64,000 nt of DNA, taken from contig URNZ01000004.1 of the NCBI GenBank assembly GCA_900549405.1, positions 12,326 through 76,325 of the forward strand, in the 5' to 3' direction. The translations under genes were made by a program, and so were the position numbers. The notes under the pieces were generated by a model. That model was not told the origin of the DNA. It saw only the letters and a program-made list of their open reading frames with translations, and made no database searches. The first letter of the stretch is position 1; the number at the start of each line of letters is the position of its first letter. The DNA is from an uncultured Eubacteriales bacterium (GTDB lineage Bacteria > Bacillota > Clostridia > Oscillospirales > Oscillospiraceae). Shown piece after piece: positions 25,621 to 34,979 of this stretch.

Positions 25621-27054
25621 TTAGCCCATGGCCCGGCGGTAGACTTCCAGGTATTGCTTGGCGGAGGGGCCCCAGGAGAAGTCGGCGGTCATGCCGGCCT
25701 TTTGCAGGGCGCGCCAGGCGGGCTTGTTGCTGCGGTAGAGAGCGGCGGCCTCCCGCAGGACCCAGACCATGTCGCCGGCGTTGATGTTGGTGAAGGTGAA
25801 GCCCCGGCCCTCGCCGGTGTACTTGTTGTAGGGGGGGACGGTGTCCTTCAGACCGCCGGTCTCCCGCACCACGGGGATGGAGCCGAAGCGCATGGCGATG
25901 AGCTGGCTGAGGCCGCAGGGCTCGGACACGGAGGGCATGAGGAACAGGTCAGACCCGGCGTAGACCAGGTTGGACAGGGCGGGGGAGTAGGCTAGGTGGG
26001 CGGCAAAGCGGCCGGGATACTGGCCCTGGGCATTGCGGAATGCCTCCTCATACTGCCACTCGCCGGTGCCCAGGACCACCATCTGCACGTCCAGGCCCAT
26101 GATGTCGTGGAGGGCATCGGTCACCAGGGAGAAGCCCTTGTGGCCCACCAGGCGGGAGACGCAGCCGATGAGGGGGATGTAGGGGTCCTCCTGAAGGCCC
26201 ATGGCCCGCTGGAGGGCGGCCTTGCAGGCGGCCTTGCCGGAGACGTCCTTGGCGGAGTAGTGCTCGGGCAGGTCGGCGCAGGTGGCGGGGTCGTAGAGGT
26301 CCATGTCGATGCCGTTTACGATACCGCAGAACTTGCCGTCCTGCTGGCAGATGACCCCATCCATGCCCCGGGCATAGAAGGGGGTGTGCAGCTCCTGGGC
26401 GTAAGTGGGGGAGACGGTGGTCACCTGGCTGGAGGCCAGGATGGCCCCCTTCATCAGGTTCACGTCCCCGAAGTAGGCCAGCATGCCCTCGTTGAAGTAG
26501 CTGCTGTCCAGGCCGATGACGTCCTGGAGGACCTGCTCGCCGTAGCGGCCCTGGTATTCGATGTTGTGGATGGTGAAGACGGCGTGGGCGTTCGACAGCT
26601 GGGGCACCCGGTAGCGCTCCTCCAGGAGATAGACGGGGACCAGGGCGGTCTGCCAGTCGTTGCAGTGGATGATGTCCGGCGCCCAGTCCAGCTGGGCGGG
26701 GGCGGCCAGAACGGCACGGGAGAAGAAGGCGAAGCGCTCGCAGTCGTCGAAGTGGCCGTAGATCTGGGCGCGCTTGAAGTAGTATTCGTTGTCCACGAAC
26801 CAGTAGGTAACGCCCTCCCGCTCCAGCTGGAACAGGCCGCAGTAGGCCTGCCGCCAGGACAGGGAGACGTTGAAGTGCTTGAGGAAGGTCATCTGGTCCC
26901 GCCAGAACTGGCTGACGCCCTGGTAGAGGGGGAGAATGACGGTGACCTGGTGGCCCTCCTTGGCCAGGGCCTGGGGCAGGGAACCGGCCACGTCGGCCAG
27001 ACCGCCGGTCTTGATGAAGGGAGCAACTTCGGAGGAGGCGAAAAGAATGTTCAT
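25621..27054 (-). CDS. glgA: glycogen synthase (ADP-glucose, GT5)
   Basis: The 477-residue glucosyltransferase extends alpha-1,4-glucan from ADP-glucose. The N-terminal KTGGLADVAGSLP motif binds the nucleotide sugar, and the C-terminal half carries PSVSEPCGLSQLIAMRFG with the family catalytic Glu. It is last in the glgB-glgC-glgD-glgA operon, 21 bases after glgD. Confidence 0.97.
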   Translation of the reverse strand: MNILFASSEVAPFIKTGGLADVAGSLPQALAKEGHQVTVILPLYQGVSQFWRDQMTFLKHFNVSLSWRQAYCGLFQLEREGVTYWFVDNEYYFKRAQIYGHFDDCERFAFFSRAVLAAPAQLDWAPDIIHCNDWQTALVPVYLLEERYRVPQLSNAHAVFTIHNIEYQGRYGEQVLQDVIGLDSSYFNEGMLAYFGDVNLMKGAILASSQVTTVSPTYAQELHTPFYARGMDGVICQQDGKFCGIVNGIDMDLYDPATCADLPEHYSAKDVSGKAACKAALQRAMGLQEDPYIPLIGCVSRLVGHKGFSLVTDALHDIMGLDVQMVVLGTGEWQYEEAFRNAQGQYPGRFAAHLAYSPALSNLVYAGSDLFLMPSVSEPCGLSQLIAMRFGSIPVVRETGGLKDTVPPYNKYTGEGRGFTFTNINAGDMVWVLREAAALYRSNKPAWRALQKAGMTADFSWGPSAKQYLEVYRRAMG

Positions 27055-27075
27055 AGATATCCCCTTTCCGGCAAA

Positions 27076-28188
27076 TTACACGACGGAACCCTTGGCGATG
27101 GCCAGGGGATAGGTGCTGTGGCCCATAAGCATGCGGCCCTGGTTCACTGTGACGCTTTTGTCGGCGATGACGTAGGCCAGAGAGGCACCGGCCTTGACCA
27201 CCGTTCCCTGCATGAGGACGCTGTTGACCACCTTGGCCCCAGGTTCAATGATGACACCACGGGAGATGATGGAATTTTCCACGTCCCCCTCGATGTGGCA
27301 GCCATCGGACACCAGGGAGCAGGTGCAGGTGGAACTGGGGCCGTAGTAGGTGGAGGGGTTGGACTGGTCCTTGGTGCGGATGGGGCGCTGGGGGTTGAAG
27401 AGGTCGGCCCGGACGGCGGGGTCCAGCAGATCCATGGAGCGGTGGTAGTAGTCATCCACCGACTGGAAGCGGCCCACATAGCCCTTGTGGACATAGGGGA
27501 TGAGCTTCAGAGAGTCCAAGCGGGGCTGGAGAACGCCCCGGCTGAAGTCCGTGACATCGTGGGCGGCGCAGTAGTCCACCATGCTCAGCAGCAGCTGCTT
27601 GGACAGAACGTACAGCTCCAGAGATTCCAGCTGGTCGCCGGCGGCGATGGGGTGGATGGACAGGTCGGTGATGCGGCCCGACTCGCTGACCTCCACATAC
27701 TCGGAGGAGCGGGGCGCGCCCCGGAGGGTGGGGGTGCAGACCACGGTGACATCGGCCCCGGAGTCCAGGTGCTGCTGGAACACGTCGGCCACAGGCAGGT
27801 TCAACGCCAGATCGCCCCGGCCCATGATGACATAGTCCTGGCGGATGTTGTTCAAGTAGTCAGACACCCCGGCCAGGGCGTCCATGGGGCCGCGGTAGTC
27901 CCCGCCCCGGCGGGCATAGCTGAAGGGGGGCAGAATGCGCAGGCCGCCGTGCTTACGGCTCAGGTCCCAGTCCTTGCCCGAGCCCAGGTGGTCCAGGAGG
28001 GACTGATAGTTCTGGTGGACGATGATGCCCACGTCGGAGATGCCGGCATTGACATAGTTGGAGAGCATAAAGTCGATGAGGCGGTAGCGCCCGCCGAAGG
28101 GAAGAGAACAGGTGTTGCGGGGACGGGTGAGCTCACCCAGGTTGGCATCAGCGCGATAGGCAAAGAGAAGTCCGTGGAGGTCGTTCAT
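27076..28188 (-). CDS. glgD: GlgD, glucose-1-phosphate adenylyltransferase regulatory-type subunit
   Basis: This 370-residue GlgC paralogue has a left-handed beta-helix C-terminus but a degenerate nucleotide-binding loop (LNDL..., and [13 protein letters not shown] retained), as in Bacillus/Clostridium GlgD, which partners GlgC. It overlaps glgC by 4 bases, consistent with a GlgC-GlgD complex made in equal amounts. Confidence 0.93.
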   Translation of the reverse strand: MNDLHGLLFAYRADANLGELTRPRNTCSLPFGGRYRLIDFMLSNYVNAGISDVGIIVHQNYQSLLDHLGSGKDWDLSRKHGGLRILPPFSYARRGGDYRGPMDALAGVSDYLNNIRQDYVIMGRGDLALNLPVADVFQQHLDSGADVTVVCTPTLRGAPRSSEYVEVSESGRITDLSIHPIAAGDQLESLELYVLSKQLLLSMVDYCAAHDVTDFSRGVLQPRLDSLKLIPYVHKGYVGRFQSVDDYYHRSMDLLDPAVRADLFNPQRPIRTKDQSNPSTYYGPSSTCTCSLVSDGCHIEGDVENSIISRGVIIEPGAKVVNSVLMQGTVVKAGASLAYVIADKSVTVNQGRMLMGHSTYPLAIAKGSVV

Positions 28189-29393
28189 GCCTGCTCGCCT
28201 CCTTTCACATCTTCGCGGATCATGGCGCGAGGGGCGACAGTGGCTCCTGCGCCGATGGTGACACCGCCGGCCACCACGGCGATGCCCCAGTCGGGGCTGT
28301 CGTCCGGGGCGGAGCCCACTTGGGCGTTTGCTTCGATGACGGCGTTTTCAGCCACGATGGCATAGGACACGTCGGCCCCGGCTTTGACCACTGCGCCGGG
28401 CATGAGGATGGAGTACTGCACCCGGGCGCCCTCCTCCACCACGACGGAGTGGAAGAGGACGGAGTTTTCTACGGTGCCGTCGATCTGGCCGCCGCCGGTG
28501 ACCAGAGAATGGGAAATTTTTGCATGGGGACCGGTGGCGTGGGGGGGCTTGATGGGGGAGCGGGCGTAGATGGGCCACTCCGGGTCGTGGAGGTCGATGG
28601 AGTTGTGGGGGGCCAGCATGTCCATGTTGGCATCCCACAGGGAGTCGATGGTGCCCACGTCCTTCCAGTAGCCATGGAAGCGGTAGGCGGTGAGAAGTTC
28701 GCCGGCGGCGAGCATGTTGGGGATGATGTTTTTGCCGAAGTCGTTGGAGGAGCCGGGGTCGGCCTCGTCGTCGATGAGATATTGCCGCAGCTTGGACCAG
28801 GTGAAGACATAGATGCCCATGGAGGCCAGATTGCTCTTGGGGTGGGCGGGTTTCTCCTCGAACTCGTAGATACGGTCGTGCTCGTCCACGTTCATGATGC
28901 CGAAGCGGGTGGCCTCCTCCATGGTGACCTCCAGCACGGAGATGGTGCAGGCCGCCCCCGTCTTTTTGTGCAGGTCCACCATGTGGGTGTAGTCCATCTT
29001 ATAGATGTGGTCGCCGGACAGGATGACCACATATTCCGGGTCGTACAGGTCCAGGAAGCCGATGTTCTGATAGATGGCGTTGGCGGTGCCCTTGTACCAG
29101 GTGCCCTGGTCCCCCTCCCGCATGTAGGGGGGGAGGATATGTACGCCGCCGTCGGCCCGGTCCAGGTCCCAGGGCTGGCCGTTGCCCAGGTAGCTGTTCA
29201 GCTCCAGGGGGCGGTATTGGGTGAGGACGCCCACGGTGTCGATGCCGGAATTGACGCAGTTGGAGAGAGGAAAATCGATGATGCGGTATTTGCCGCCGAA
29301 GGGGACGGCGGGCTTGGCCACGTGGCTGGTGAGGGCGTAGAGGCGGCTGCCCTGTCCTCCGGCCAACAGCATGGCTACAACTTCTTTTTTCAT
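28185..29393 (-). CDS. glgC: glucose-1-phosphate adenylyltransferase
   Basis: The 402-residue enzyme makes ADP-glucose from ATP and glucose-1-phosphate, the committed step of glycogen synthesis. The N-terminal loop [11 protein letters not shown], the [20 protein letters not shown] segment and the later [12 protein letters not shown] substrate loop are all intact. The C-terminus is a hexapeptide beta-helix. A GAGGTGA ribosome site precedes ATG. Confidence 0.96.
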   Translation of the reverse strand: MKKEVVAMLLAGGQGSRLYALTSHVAKPAVPFGGKYRIIDFPLSNCVNSGIDTVGVLTQYRPLELNSYLGNGQPWDLDRADGGVHILPPYMREGDQGTWYKGTANAIYQNIGFLDLYDPEYVVILSGDHIYKMDYTHMVDLHKKTGAACTISVLEVTMEEATRFGIMNVDEHDRIYEFEEKPAHPKSNLASMGIYVFTWSKLRQYLIDDEADPGSSNDFGKNIIPNMLAAGELLTAYRFHGYWKDVGTIDSLWDANMDMLAPHNSIDLHDPEWPIYARSPIKPPHATGPHAKISHSLVTGGGQIDGTVENSVLFHSVVVEEGARVQYSILMPGAVVKAGADVSYAIVAENAVIEANAQVGSAPDDSPDWGIAVVAGGVTIGAGATVAPRAMIREDVKGGEQA

Positions 29394-29447
29394 ACTGTCA
29401 CCTCTTACGAATACTGGGTCGATGCTGCGCTGGAAACGATGGAGCTA

Positions 29448-31733
29448 TCAGGAGCGCTTTTTGCGCTTAGATGCCTTTCTGGGGGTGGACTTGCGGCCCG
29501 TCAGGGCTTTGGGCTGGGGCGGGGCGGAGAGGGCGGCCTTGTCCTCTTTCTTGGGCAGGGCGGTCTGCTCCGGCTTTTGGGGCAGAGCGTGCTGCTTCTC
29601 CTTTTCCGGGAGGGCCTGTTTCTCCTCCTTCTTGGGCAGGGCCTGCTGGGGCTCTTTTTTGGGGAGGGCCTGCCGGGCGGGCTTCTCAGGAAGGGCGGCC
29701 TGGGGGGCCGTCTCCTGGGCGGGGGCGGCGGCTGTCTTAGCCTTGGCGGCGCGCTTTTTGGGGGCGGCCTTTTTGGCGGCGGCCTGGTCCGCCTTGGGGG
29801 CGGCGGGCTTGCGCACCGGGAACCGGCGGGAGCAGCGGTAGATCATGGCGGACATGGGGGGCAGGTCGATGACCAGGGACTGGGCCTGGTCGTGGCAGGG
29901 GACCTTCTCCGTCTTCACGGGGTCGTGGTCCCCCAGGCCCTGGCCGCCGAACTGAGTGTCGTCGGTATTCAGCACGGGGGTCCAGATCCCGGCGAAGGGC
30001 GCGCCCACCCGGTAGCCATTGCGGTGGTTGGGGGAGAAGTTGCACACCACCAGAAGGGGCTTGCCGTCCTTGTCCCAGCGGAGGAAGGAGACGGTGTTGG
30101 CCGTGTTGTCGTCGGCGCACAGCCACTGGAAGCCGTGCCAGGAGTCGTCCTGCTGCCAGAGGGCGGGCTGCTGGAGGTAGAAGGCGTTCATGGCCTTGAA
30201 GAAATCCTGGGTCTGGCGGTGGGGGGGATACTGGAGCAGGTGCCAATCCAGGGAGTATTCATAGTGCCACTCGTTCCACTGGGCGAATTCAGCCCCCATG
30301 AAGGAGAGCTTTTTTCCCGGGTGGGTCATCATGTAGGCATAGAAGGCCCGGACCCCGGCAAACTTCTGCGGGTCGTCCCCGGGCATCTTGCCGAAGAAGG
30401 ACCCCTTCATGTGGACCACCTCGTCGTGGGAGAGAGGGAGGATGTAGTTCTCGGAAAAGGCGTACATGAGGGAGAAGGTGATGTCCTTGTGGTTGAACTG
30501 GCGGAAGTAGGGGTCCATCTTGATGTAGTGGCAGATGTCGTTCATCCAGCCCATGTTCCACTTGAAGTTGAAGCCCAGGCCGCCCTGGTCCACGGGGTGG
30601 GTGACCTTGGGCCAGGAGGTGGACTCCTCGGCCACCATGAGCACGTCGGGGTGGGCGGAGAAGACGGCGGTGTTCAGCTTCTGCAGGAAGTCCACGGCCT
30701 CCAGATTCTCGTGGCCGCCGTTGACATTGGGGACCCACTCCCCGTCCTTGCGGCCATAGTCCAGATAGAGCATGGAGGAGACGGCATCCACCCGCAGGCC
30801 GTCCATGTGGTATTCCTCCAGCCAGAACATGGCGGAGGAGAGGAGGAAGGAGCGGACCTCGCTGCGGCCATAGTCAAAGACGTTGGTGCCCCAGTCGGCG
30901 TGGACGCCCTTTCGGGGGTCGGCGTATTCGTAGGTGGGGGTGCCGTCGAACTGGTAGAGACCGAAGGCGTCACGGGGGAAGTGGGCGGGGACCCAGTCCA
31001 TGATGACGCCGACGCCCGCCTGGTGAAGCTGGTCGATGAGGTATTTCAGGTCATCGGGGATGCCGAAGCGGCTGGTGGCGGCGAAGTAGCCGGTGCACTG
31101 GTAGCCCCAGGAGGCGTCCAGGGGGTGCTCGGTGACGGGGAGGAGCTCTACATGGGTGAAGCCCATCTCCTTCACATAGGGCACTAAGTAGGAGGCGGTG
31201 TCACGGTAGCTGAGGAACTCGCCGTCGCCGGTGCGCCGCCAGGAGCCGAGATGGCACTCGTAGATGTTCATGGGGGCGGTGTAAGGCACCTGCTTGGCCC
31301 GGCGGGCCATCCAGGCCTGGTCGCCCCAGGCGTAGCCGGTGTTCAGGTCGTAGATCTTAGAGGAGACATCGGGCCGGGTGGCGGCATGAAAGGCAAAGGG
31401 GTCGGCCTTGCCCACATAGGAGCCGTCGGCCTGGAAGACGGCGTATTGATAGGCGTCGTACCGCTGAAGGCCGGGGACGAAGACCTCCCAGATGCCGCCC
31501 TCGATCTTTTCCATGGGAGTGGCCTGGAGGTCCCAGTGGTTGAAGTCACCGATGAGGGTGATCTTGGGGGCGTTGGGCGCCCAGACCCGGAAGAGGTAGC
31601 CCTCGGTCCCGTCCTCAGCCTTGGCGGGGTGGGAGCCGAAGCAGCGCCAGGCGTGGGCGGAGTGGCCGTCGGAAAAGGCCTGGAGCTCTAAAAACAGGTC
31701 GTTGGGTGTGAGATTTTCTAAATATTTGGACAA
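29448..31733 (-). CDS. glgB: 1,4-alpha-glucan branching enzyme with a repetitive basic tail
   Basis: GlgB cuts and transfers alpha-1,4 chains to make alpha-1,6 branches. CBM48 is at about 40-130, then a GH13 barrel with LRVDAVSSML (nucleophile Asp), MVAEEST (acid Glu) and LSHDEVVHMKG, then a C-terminal beta domain ending near 640. About 115 further residues rich in Lys, Ala, Pro and Gln are not part of the family. They hold six tandem 9-residue units of the form xALPxKxxx and end in a KRKKR cluster. I use the TTG at 31733, 6 bases after AGAGGTG, because the longer frame starts before any ribosome site. It is the first gene of the glycogen operon. Confidence 0.95.
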   Translation of the reverse strand: MSKYLENLTPNDLFLELQAFSDGHSAHAWRCFGSHPAKAEDGTEGYLFRVWAPNAPKITLIGDFNHWDLQATPMEKIEGGIWEVFVPGLQRYDAYQYAVFQADGSYVGKADPFAFHAATRPDVSSKIYDLNTGYAWGDQAWMARRAKQVPYTAPMNIYECHLGSWRRTGDGEFLSYRDTASYLVPYVKEMGFTHVELLPVTEHPLDASWGYQCTGYFAATSRFGIPDDLKYLIDQLHQAGVGVIMDWVPAHFPRDAFGLYQFDGTPTYEYADPRKGVHADWGTNVFDYGRSEVRSFLLSSAMFWLEEYHMDGLRVDAVSSMLYLDYGRKDGEWVPNVNGGHENLEAVDFLQKLNTAVFSAHPDVLMVAEESTSWPKVTHPVDQGGLGFNFKWNMGWMNDICHYIKMDPYFRQFNHKDITFSLMYAFSENYILPLSHDEVVHMKGSFFGKMPGDDPQKFAGVRAFYAYMMTHPGKKLSFMGAEFAQWNEWHYEYSLDWHLLQYPPHRQTQDFFKAMNAFYLQQPALWQQDDSWHGFQWLCADDNTANTVSFLRWDKDGKPLLVVCNFSPNHRNGYRVGAPFAGIWTPVLNTDDTQFGGQGLGDHDPVKTEKVPCHDQAQSLVIDLPPMSAMIYRCSRRFPVRKPAAPKADQAAAKKAAPKKRAAKAKTAAAPAQETAPQAALPEKPARQALPKKEPQQALPKKEEKQALPEKEKQHALPQKPEQTALPKKEDKAALSAPPQPKALTGRKSTPRKASKRKKRS
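29538..29699 (-). repeat. six 27-base tandem repeats in the glgB tail
   Basis: The encoded units are AALPEKPAR, QALPKKEPQ, QALPKKEEK, QALPEKEKQ, HALPQKPEQ and TALPKKEDK, an exact 9-residue period. Confidence 0.85.
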
Positions 31734-31820
31734 AGTGATCACCTCTGGTTGGGATTTCCATAGTGAAGTGGGCGAAAAAGCACAATTTCGCGTCAAACGC
31801 GACTGGAATTATTTATATAA

Positions 31821-31849
31821 ATTATACAACTATACAGCGGAGCCGTCAA
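31821..31849 (-). promoter_or_regulatory. promoter of the glgBCDA operon
   Basis: Minus-strand TTGACG (31849-31844), 17-base spacer, TATAAT (31826-31821), about 80 bases before the glgB start. Confidence 0.75.
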
Positions 31850-31950
31850 GTAAAATAGCGGTAAACCGGGCGGGGAGACCGAGAGATGTATCCCCGTCTG
31901 ACTGGACGGGGGGCCGGACGGAGAGAAATTATCGGCGTTTTTTCGACGCC

Positions 31951-33117
31951 TCAACCGGCGAAGAGCAGACGGCGCAGAAGTTGGGAGAACAGGCCGGGGA
32001 CGGAGAGCCGGTCCACCCCCTGGGCGGCGACGATGGGGACGGAGTCCCGCAGCTCATTTCCAACATAGACCTGGAACTCCCCCAGGGTCTGGCCGGGGTC
32101 CACCGGGGCCTGGACGTCCTGGGCCAGATCGACGCGGGTGGTGACCTGATCGGCCTGGGTCTTTTCCACCAGCAGGTGACACTCCCGCTGGAGCTGGGGC
32201 TGGACGGTCTTGCTCCGGCCCAGGAGCACGTCCACCGGGGCCAGGGGGCTTTCGGGCTGGGGGGTGATCAGGGCGTAGTTGGCAAAGCCGTAATCCAGCA
32301 GGCTGGAGGCGTCCTGAAAGCGCTGGGCGGTGGTGGGGGCCTTCATCACCACGGCGATGAGTTCCATGCCGTTTCGCTGGGCGGTGGCGGACATGCAGTA
32401 TTGGGCGGAGGCGGTGAAGCCCGTTTTCAGGCCGGTGGCCCCGTCGTAGAAGCGGACCAGGCGGTTGGTGTTGGTGAGGCCGAAGGCGCCGTTTCGGATG
32501 GAGTCGGTCCAGATAGTCGTGTATTGCTGAATATCCGGGTGGCGGAGGATCAGCTCCCGGGACATGAGGGCAATGTCCCAGGCGGAGGTGAGGTGGCCGG
32601 GGGCGGGGAGACCGGTGCAGTTGACAAAGTGGGTGTCCGCCATGCCCAGGGACTGGGCTTTTTGGTTCATCTGGTCCACGAAGGCGGACTCGCTGCCCGC
32701 CAGGCGCTCGGCCAGGGCCACGGCGCAGTCGTTGCCCGAGACCACGGCCACGCACTTGATAAGGTCGGAGACCGAGAGCTGCTCCCCCTCCTTTAAATAG
32801 ACCTGGGAGCCGCCCATCCCGGCGGCGTGGGCGGAGACGGGGACAAGCTCGTCCAGGGAGAGGCGGCCGGAGTCTACGGCCTCCATGACCAGGAGCAGGG
32901 TCATGATCTTGGTGACGCTGGCGGGCTCCAGCTTCTGGTGGGCGTTTTGCTGGAGGAGGACGGTCCCCGTCTCCTTCTCCATGAGCAGGGCGGAGGCGGA
33001 GGAGAGGACCAGGGGCATGCTGTCCTCGTTGGCCGCGGCGGCGGGGGTGGGCAGGAAGAGAAGCGGTGCTATGGCCAGACTGAGGACCAGGGCGGAAAGG
33101 CGGCGGAGATGATACAT
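31951..33117 (-). CDS. serine-type D-alanyl-D-alanine carboxypeptidase (DacF/PBP5 type)
   Basis: This 388-residue penicillin-binding protein trims the terminal D-Ala of peptidoglycan stems. The signal peptide ends in PAAAA near 29. Active-site motifs are Ser67-x-x-Lys70 (SVTK), Ser127-Gly-Asn129 and Lys231-Thr-Gly233. A PBP5_C-like beta domain covers about 290-370 and is followed by a hydrophobic/basic end (FSQLLRRLLFA) that may attach to the membrane as an amphipathic helix. Transcribed away from the phage-like cluster. GGAGGGACC lies before the ATG. Confidence 0.95.
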   Translation of the reverse strand: MYHLRRLSALVLSLAIAPLLFLPTPAAAANEDSMPLVLSSASALLMEKETGTVLLQQNAHQKLEPASVTKIMTLLLVMEAVDSGRLSLDELVPVSAHAAGMGGSQVYLKEGEQLSVSDLIKCVAVVSGNDCAVALAERLAGSESAFVDQMNQKAQSLGMADTHFVNCTGLPAPGHLTSAWDIALMSRELILRHPDIQQYTTIWTDSIRNGAFGLTNTNRLVRFYDGATGLKTGFTASAQYCMSATAQRNGMELIAVVMKAPTTAQRFQDASSLLDYGFANYALITPQPESPLAPVDVLLGRSKTVQPQLQRECHLLVEKTQADQVTTRVDLAQDVQAPVDPGQTLGEFQVYVGNELRDSVPIVAAQGVDRLSVPGLFSQLLRRLLFAG

Positions 33118-33338
33118 AGGGGTCCCTCCTGTTTTGATGGGGATGTTTGTTCCTAGGATAGGAAAAAGCAGGGCGGGCTATGCGGGGAAAAATTTTCTGG
33201 AGGGGCTATGCAGCTATCAAGATTAGTCCACGGGGCGGGAAAAAGAGGTCGAAACAAAAAATTTCAAGAAATTTTTGCAAAAGAGGACGGGAACGTGCAA
33301 CTTTTTGTGGTTGGGAAGCAGGGGTGAGGAGGGATAGG

Positions 33339-33641
33339 GTGGCAAAGGGAGCGACGCCCGGACGGGAGCAGATCATCCGAAGGATGTGGAAGCTGGCCAA
33401 CGCCGGGGTGGAGGATGCGGTGAAGCTGGCCTGCTTCCCCACGGAGGAGTGGGGCGGACTGGAGGGCATGAACTTAGACGCCCTGACGGAATTCAAGCGG
33501 GGGAGCAACGGCGTGGTGGAGCTGAAATTCACGGACCGGGCCAGGCTGCTGGAGCGGCTGCTGGACGCCGCCGACCACAGCGGGGAGGACCAGGTGGACC
33601 GGTTTTTAAGCGCCATGGAGCATCAGGAGGAGGGGAAGTGA
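33339..33641 (+). CDS. hypothetical protein, first gene of the phage-like cluster (possible small terminase)
   Basis: The 100-residue, mostly helical protein (REQIIRRMWKLANAGVEDAVKLAC...) starts at GTG 33339 after GGAGGGATA. It ends 7 bases before the large terminase, the position of a small terminase or DNA-recognition subunit, but I do not recognise a defined family. Nothing resembling an integrase or repressor precedes it. Confidence 0.6.
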   Translation: MAKGATPGREQIIRRMWKLANAGVEDAVKLACFPTEEWGGLEGMNLDALTEFKRGSNGVVELKFTDRARLLERLLDAADHSGEDQVDRFLSAMEHQEEGK

Positions 33642-33648
33642 GACAGGA

Positions 33649-34893
33649 ATGGAGTTTTCGCCCAAGCAGCGCAGGGTGCTGACCTGGTGGCGGCCCGGCT
33701 CGCCGGACCGGGACAAGCAGGCCATCATCTGTGACGGGGCGGTGCGCAGCGGCAAGACGCTGTGTACGGGGCTGTCCTTTTTCTGCTGGGCCATGCAGCG
33801 CTTTCAGAACAGGCGGTTTGCCCTGTGCGGGCGGACCATCGTGTCGGTGCGGCGGAATCTGCTGGAGGAGCTGCTGCCCCTGCTGGAAGGGATGGGCTTT
33901 CGATGCAGACAGAAGACGTCGCAGAATCTGCTGGAGGTGCGGCTGGGCAGGCGGAAGAACACGTTTTATCTGTTCGGCGGCAAGGACGAGGGGTCGGCGG
34001 CCCTGATCCAGGGGCTGACCCTGGCGGGGGCGCTGCTGGATGAGGTGGCGCTGATGCCCAGGTCCTTTGTGGAGCAGGCGGCGGCCCGGTGCTCGGTGAG
34101 CGGGAGCAGGCTTTGGTTCTCCTGCAACCCGGAGTCCCCCGCCCACTGGTTTTATCAGGAGTGGATCTTAAAGGCGGAGGAGAAGGGGGCGCTGCGCATC
34201 CCCTTCTCCATGGAGGACAACCCAGGGCTGTCCCCCCAGATGCTGGAGCGGTATCGGACCATGTTTCAGGGGACCTTTTACCGCCGGTTCGTGCTGGGGG
34301 AGTGGGTGGCCGCGGAGGGTCTGGTGTATGACTTTTTTGACGAGAGCTTTGTGCACACCGCCCCGGAGGGGCTGGAGGAGTGGTATATCTCCTGCGACTA
34401 TGGCACGGTGAACCCCACGTCTATGGGGCTGTGGGGGAAGAAGGACGGCGTTTGGTACCGCACGGCGGAATTTTATTACGACGCCAGGAAGATGCACCGG
34501 CAGAAGACGGACGAGGAATATGCCGACGCCCTGGCCGAGCTGGCCGGGGGACGGGACATCCGGGCGGTGATCGTGGACCCGGCGGCGGCCAGCTTTATCG
34601 AGACCCTGCGGCGGCGGGGCTGGCGGGTGCGGCGGGCGGACAACCGGGTGCTGAGCGGCATCCGCCTGACGGCCCGGCTTTTGAAGGCGGGGAAGCTGGT
34701 GATCTGTCCGGGGTGCGGCGACGCCATCCGGGAATTTGCCCTGTACCGCTGGGAGGAGCAGGGGGACGGGCAGGACCGGGTGAGGAAGGAAAACGACCAC
34801 GCCATGGATGAGATCCGCTATTTTGCCGCTACGGTGGCGGAGGGAAAGGGCGGAGGTGTGTACGCCGGGTGCGTGGAGAGAGGGAGATTTTGA
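33649..34893 (+). CDS. phage terminase large subunit (PBSX/Terminase_3-like)
   Basis: The 414-residue packaging motor has a Walker A GAVRSGKT near 30, a Walker B-like LLDEVAL near 130, and a C-terminal nuclease domain with DYGTVNPT near 248 and VIVDPAAASF near 305. It would pump DNA into proheads and cut it. The frame is intact. A hairpin-rich 86-base gap with GGAGTTA-type short repeats (34893-34922) follows. Confidence 0.92.
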   Translation: MEFSPKQRRVLTWWRPGSPDRDKQAIICDGAVRSGKTLCTGLSFFCWAMQRFQNRRFALCGRTIVSVRRNLLEELLPLLEGMGFRCRQKTSQNLLEVRLGRRKNTFYLFGGKDEGSAALIQGLTLAGALLDEVALMPRSFVEQAAARCSVSGSRLWFSCNPESPAHWFYQEWILKAEEKGALRIPFSMEDNPGLSPQMLERYRTMFQGTFYRRFVLGEWVAAEGLVYDFFDESFVHTAPEGLEEWYISCDYGTVNPTSMGLWGKKDGVWYRTAEFYYDARKMHRQKTDEEYADALAELAGGRDIRAVIVDPAAASFIETLRRRGWRVRRADNRVLSGIRLTARLLKAGKLVICPGCGDAIREFALYRWEEQGDGQDRVRKENDHAMDEIRYFAATVAEGKGGGVYAGCVERGRF

Positions 34894-34979
34894 GGAGTTA
34901 GGAGTTAGGAAGTAGGAGTGATGAGTTTTTGCGGGGGACAGCCCCCAGAAAACGCAAAGACAAAGAAGGAGGTCACACT

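Noticed and set aside
25996-28365. A 789-codon plus-strand ORF opposite glgA, glgD and glgC
   Set aside because: It is the reverse shadow of three clear enzymes in GC-rich DNA; composition is Gly/Val/His/Gln-rich and it has no ribosome site or domain.
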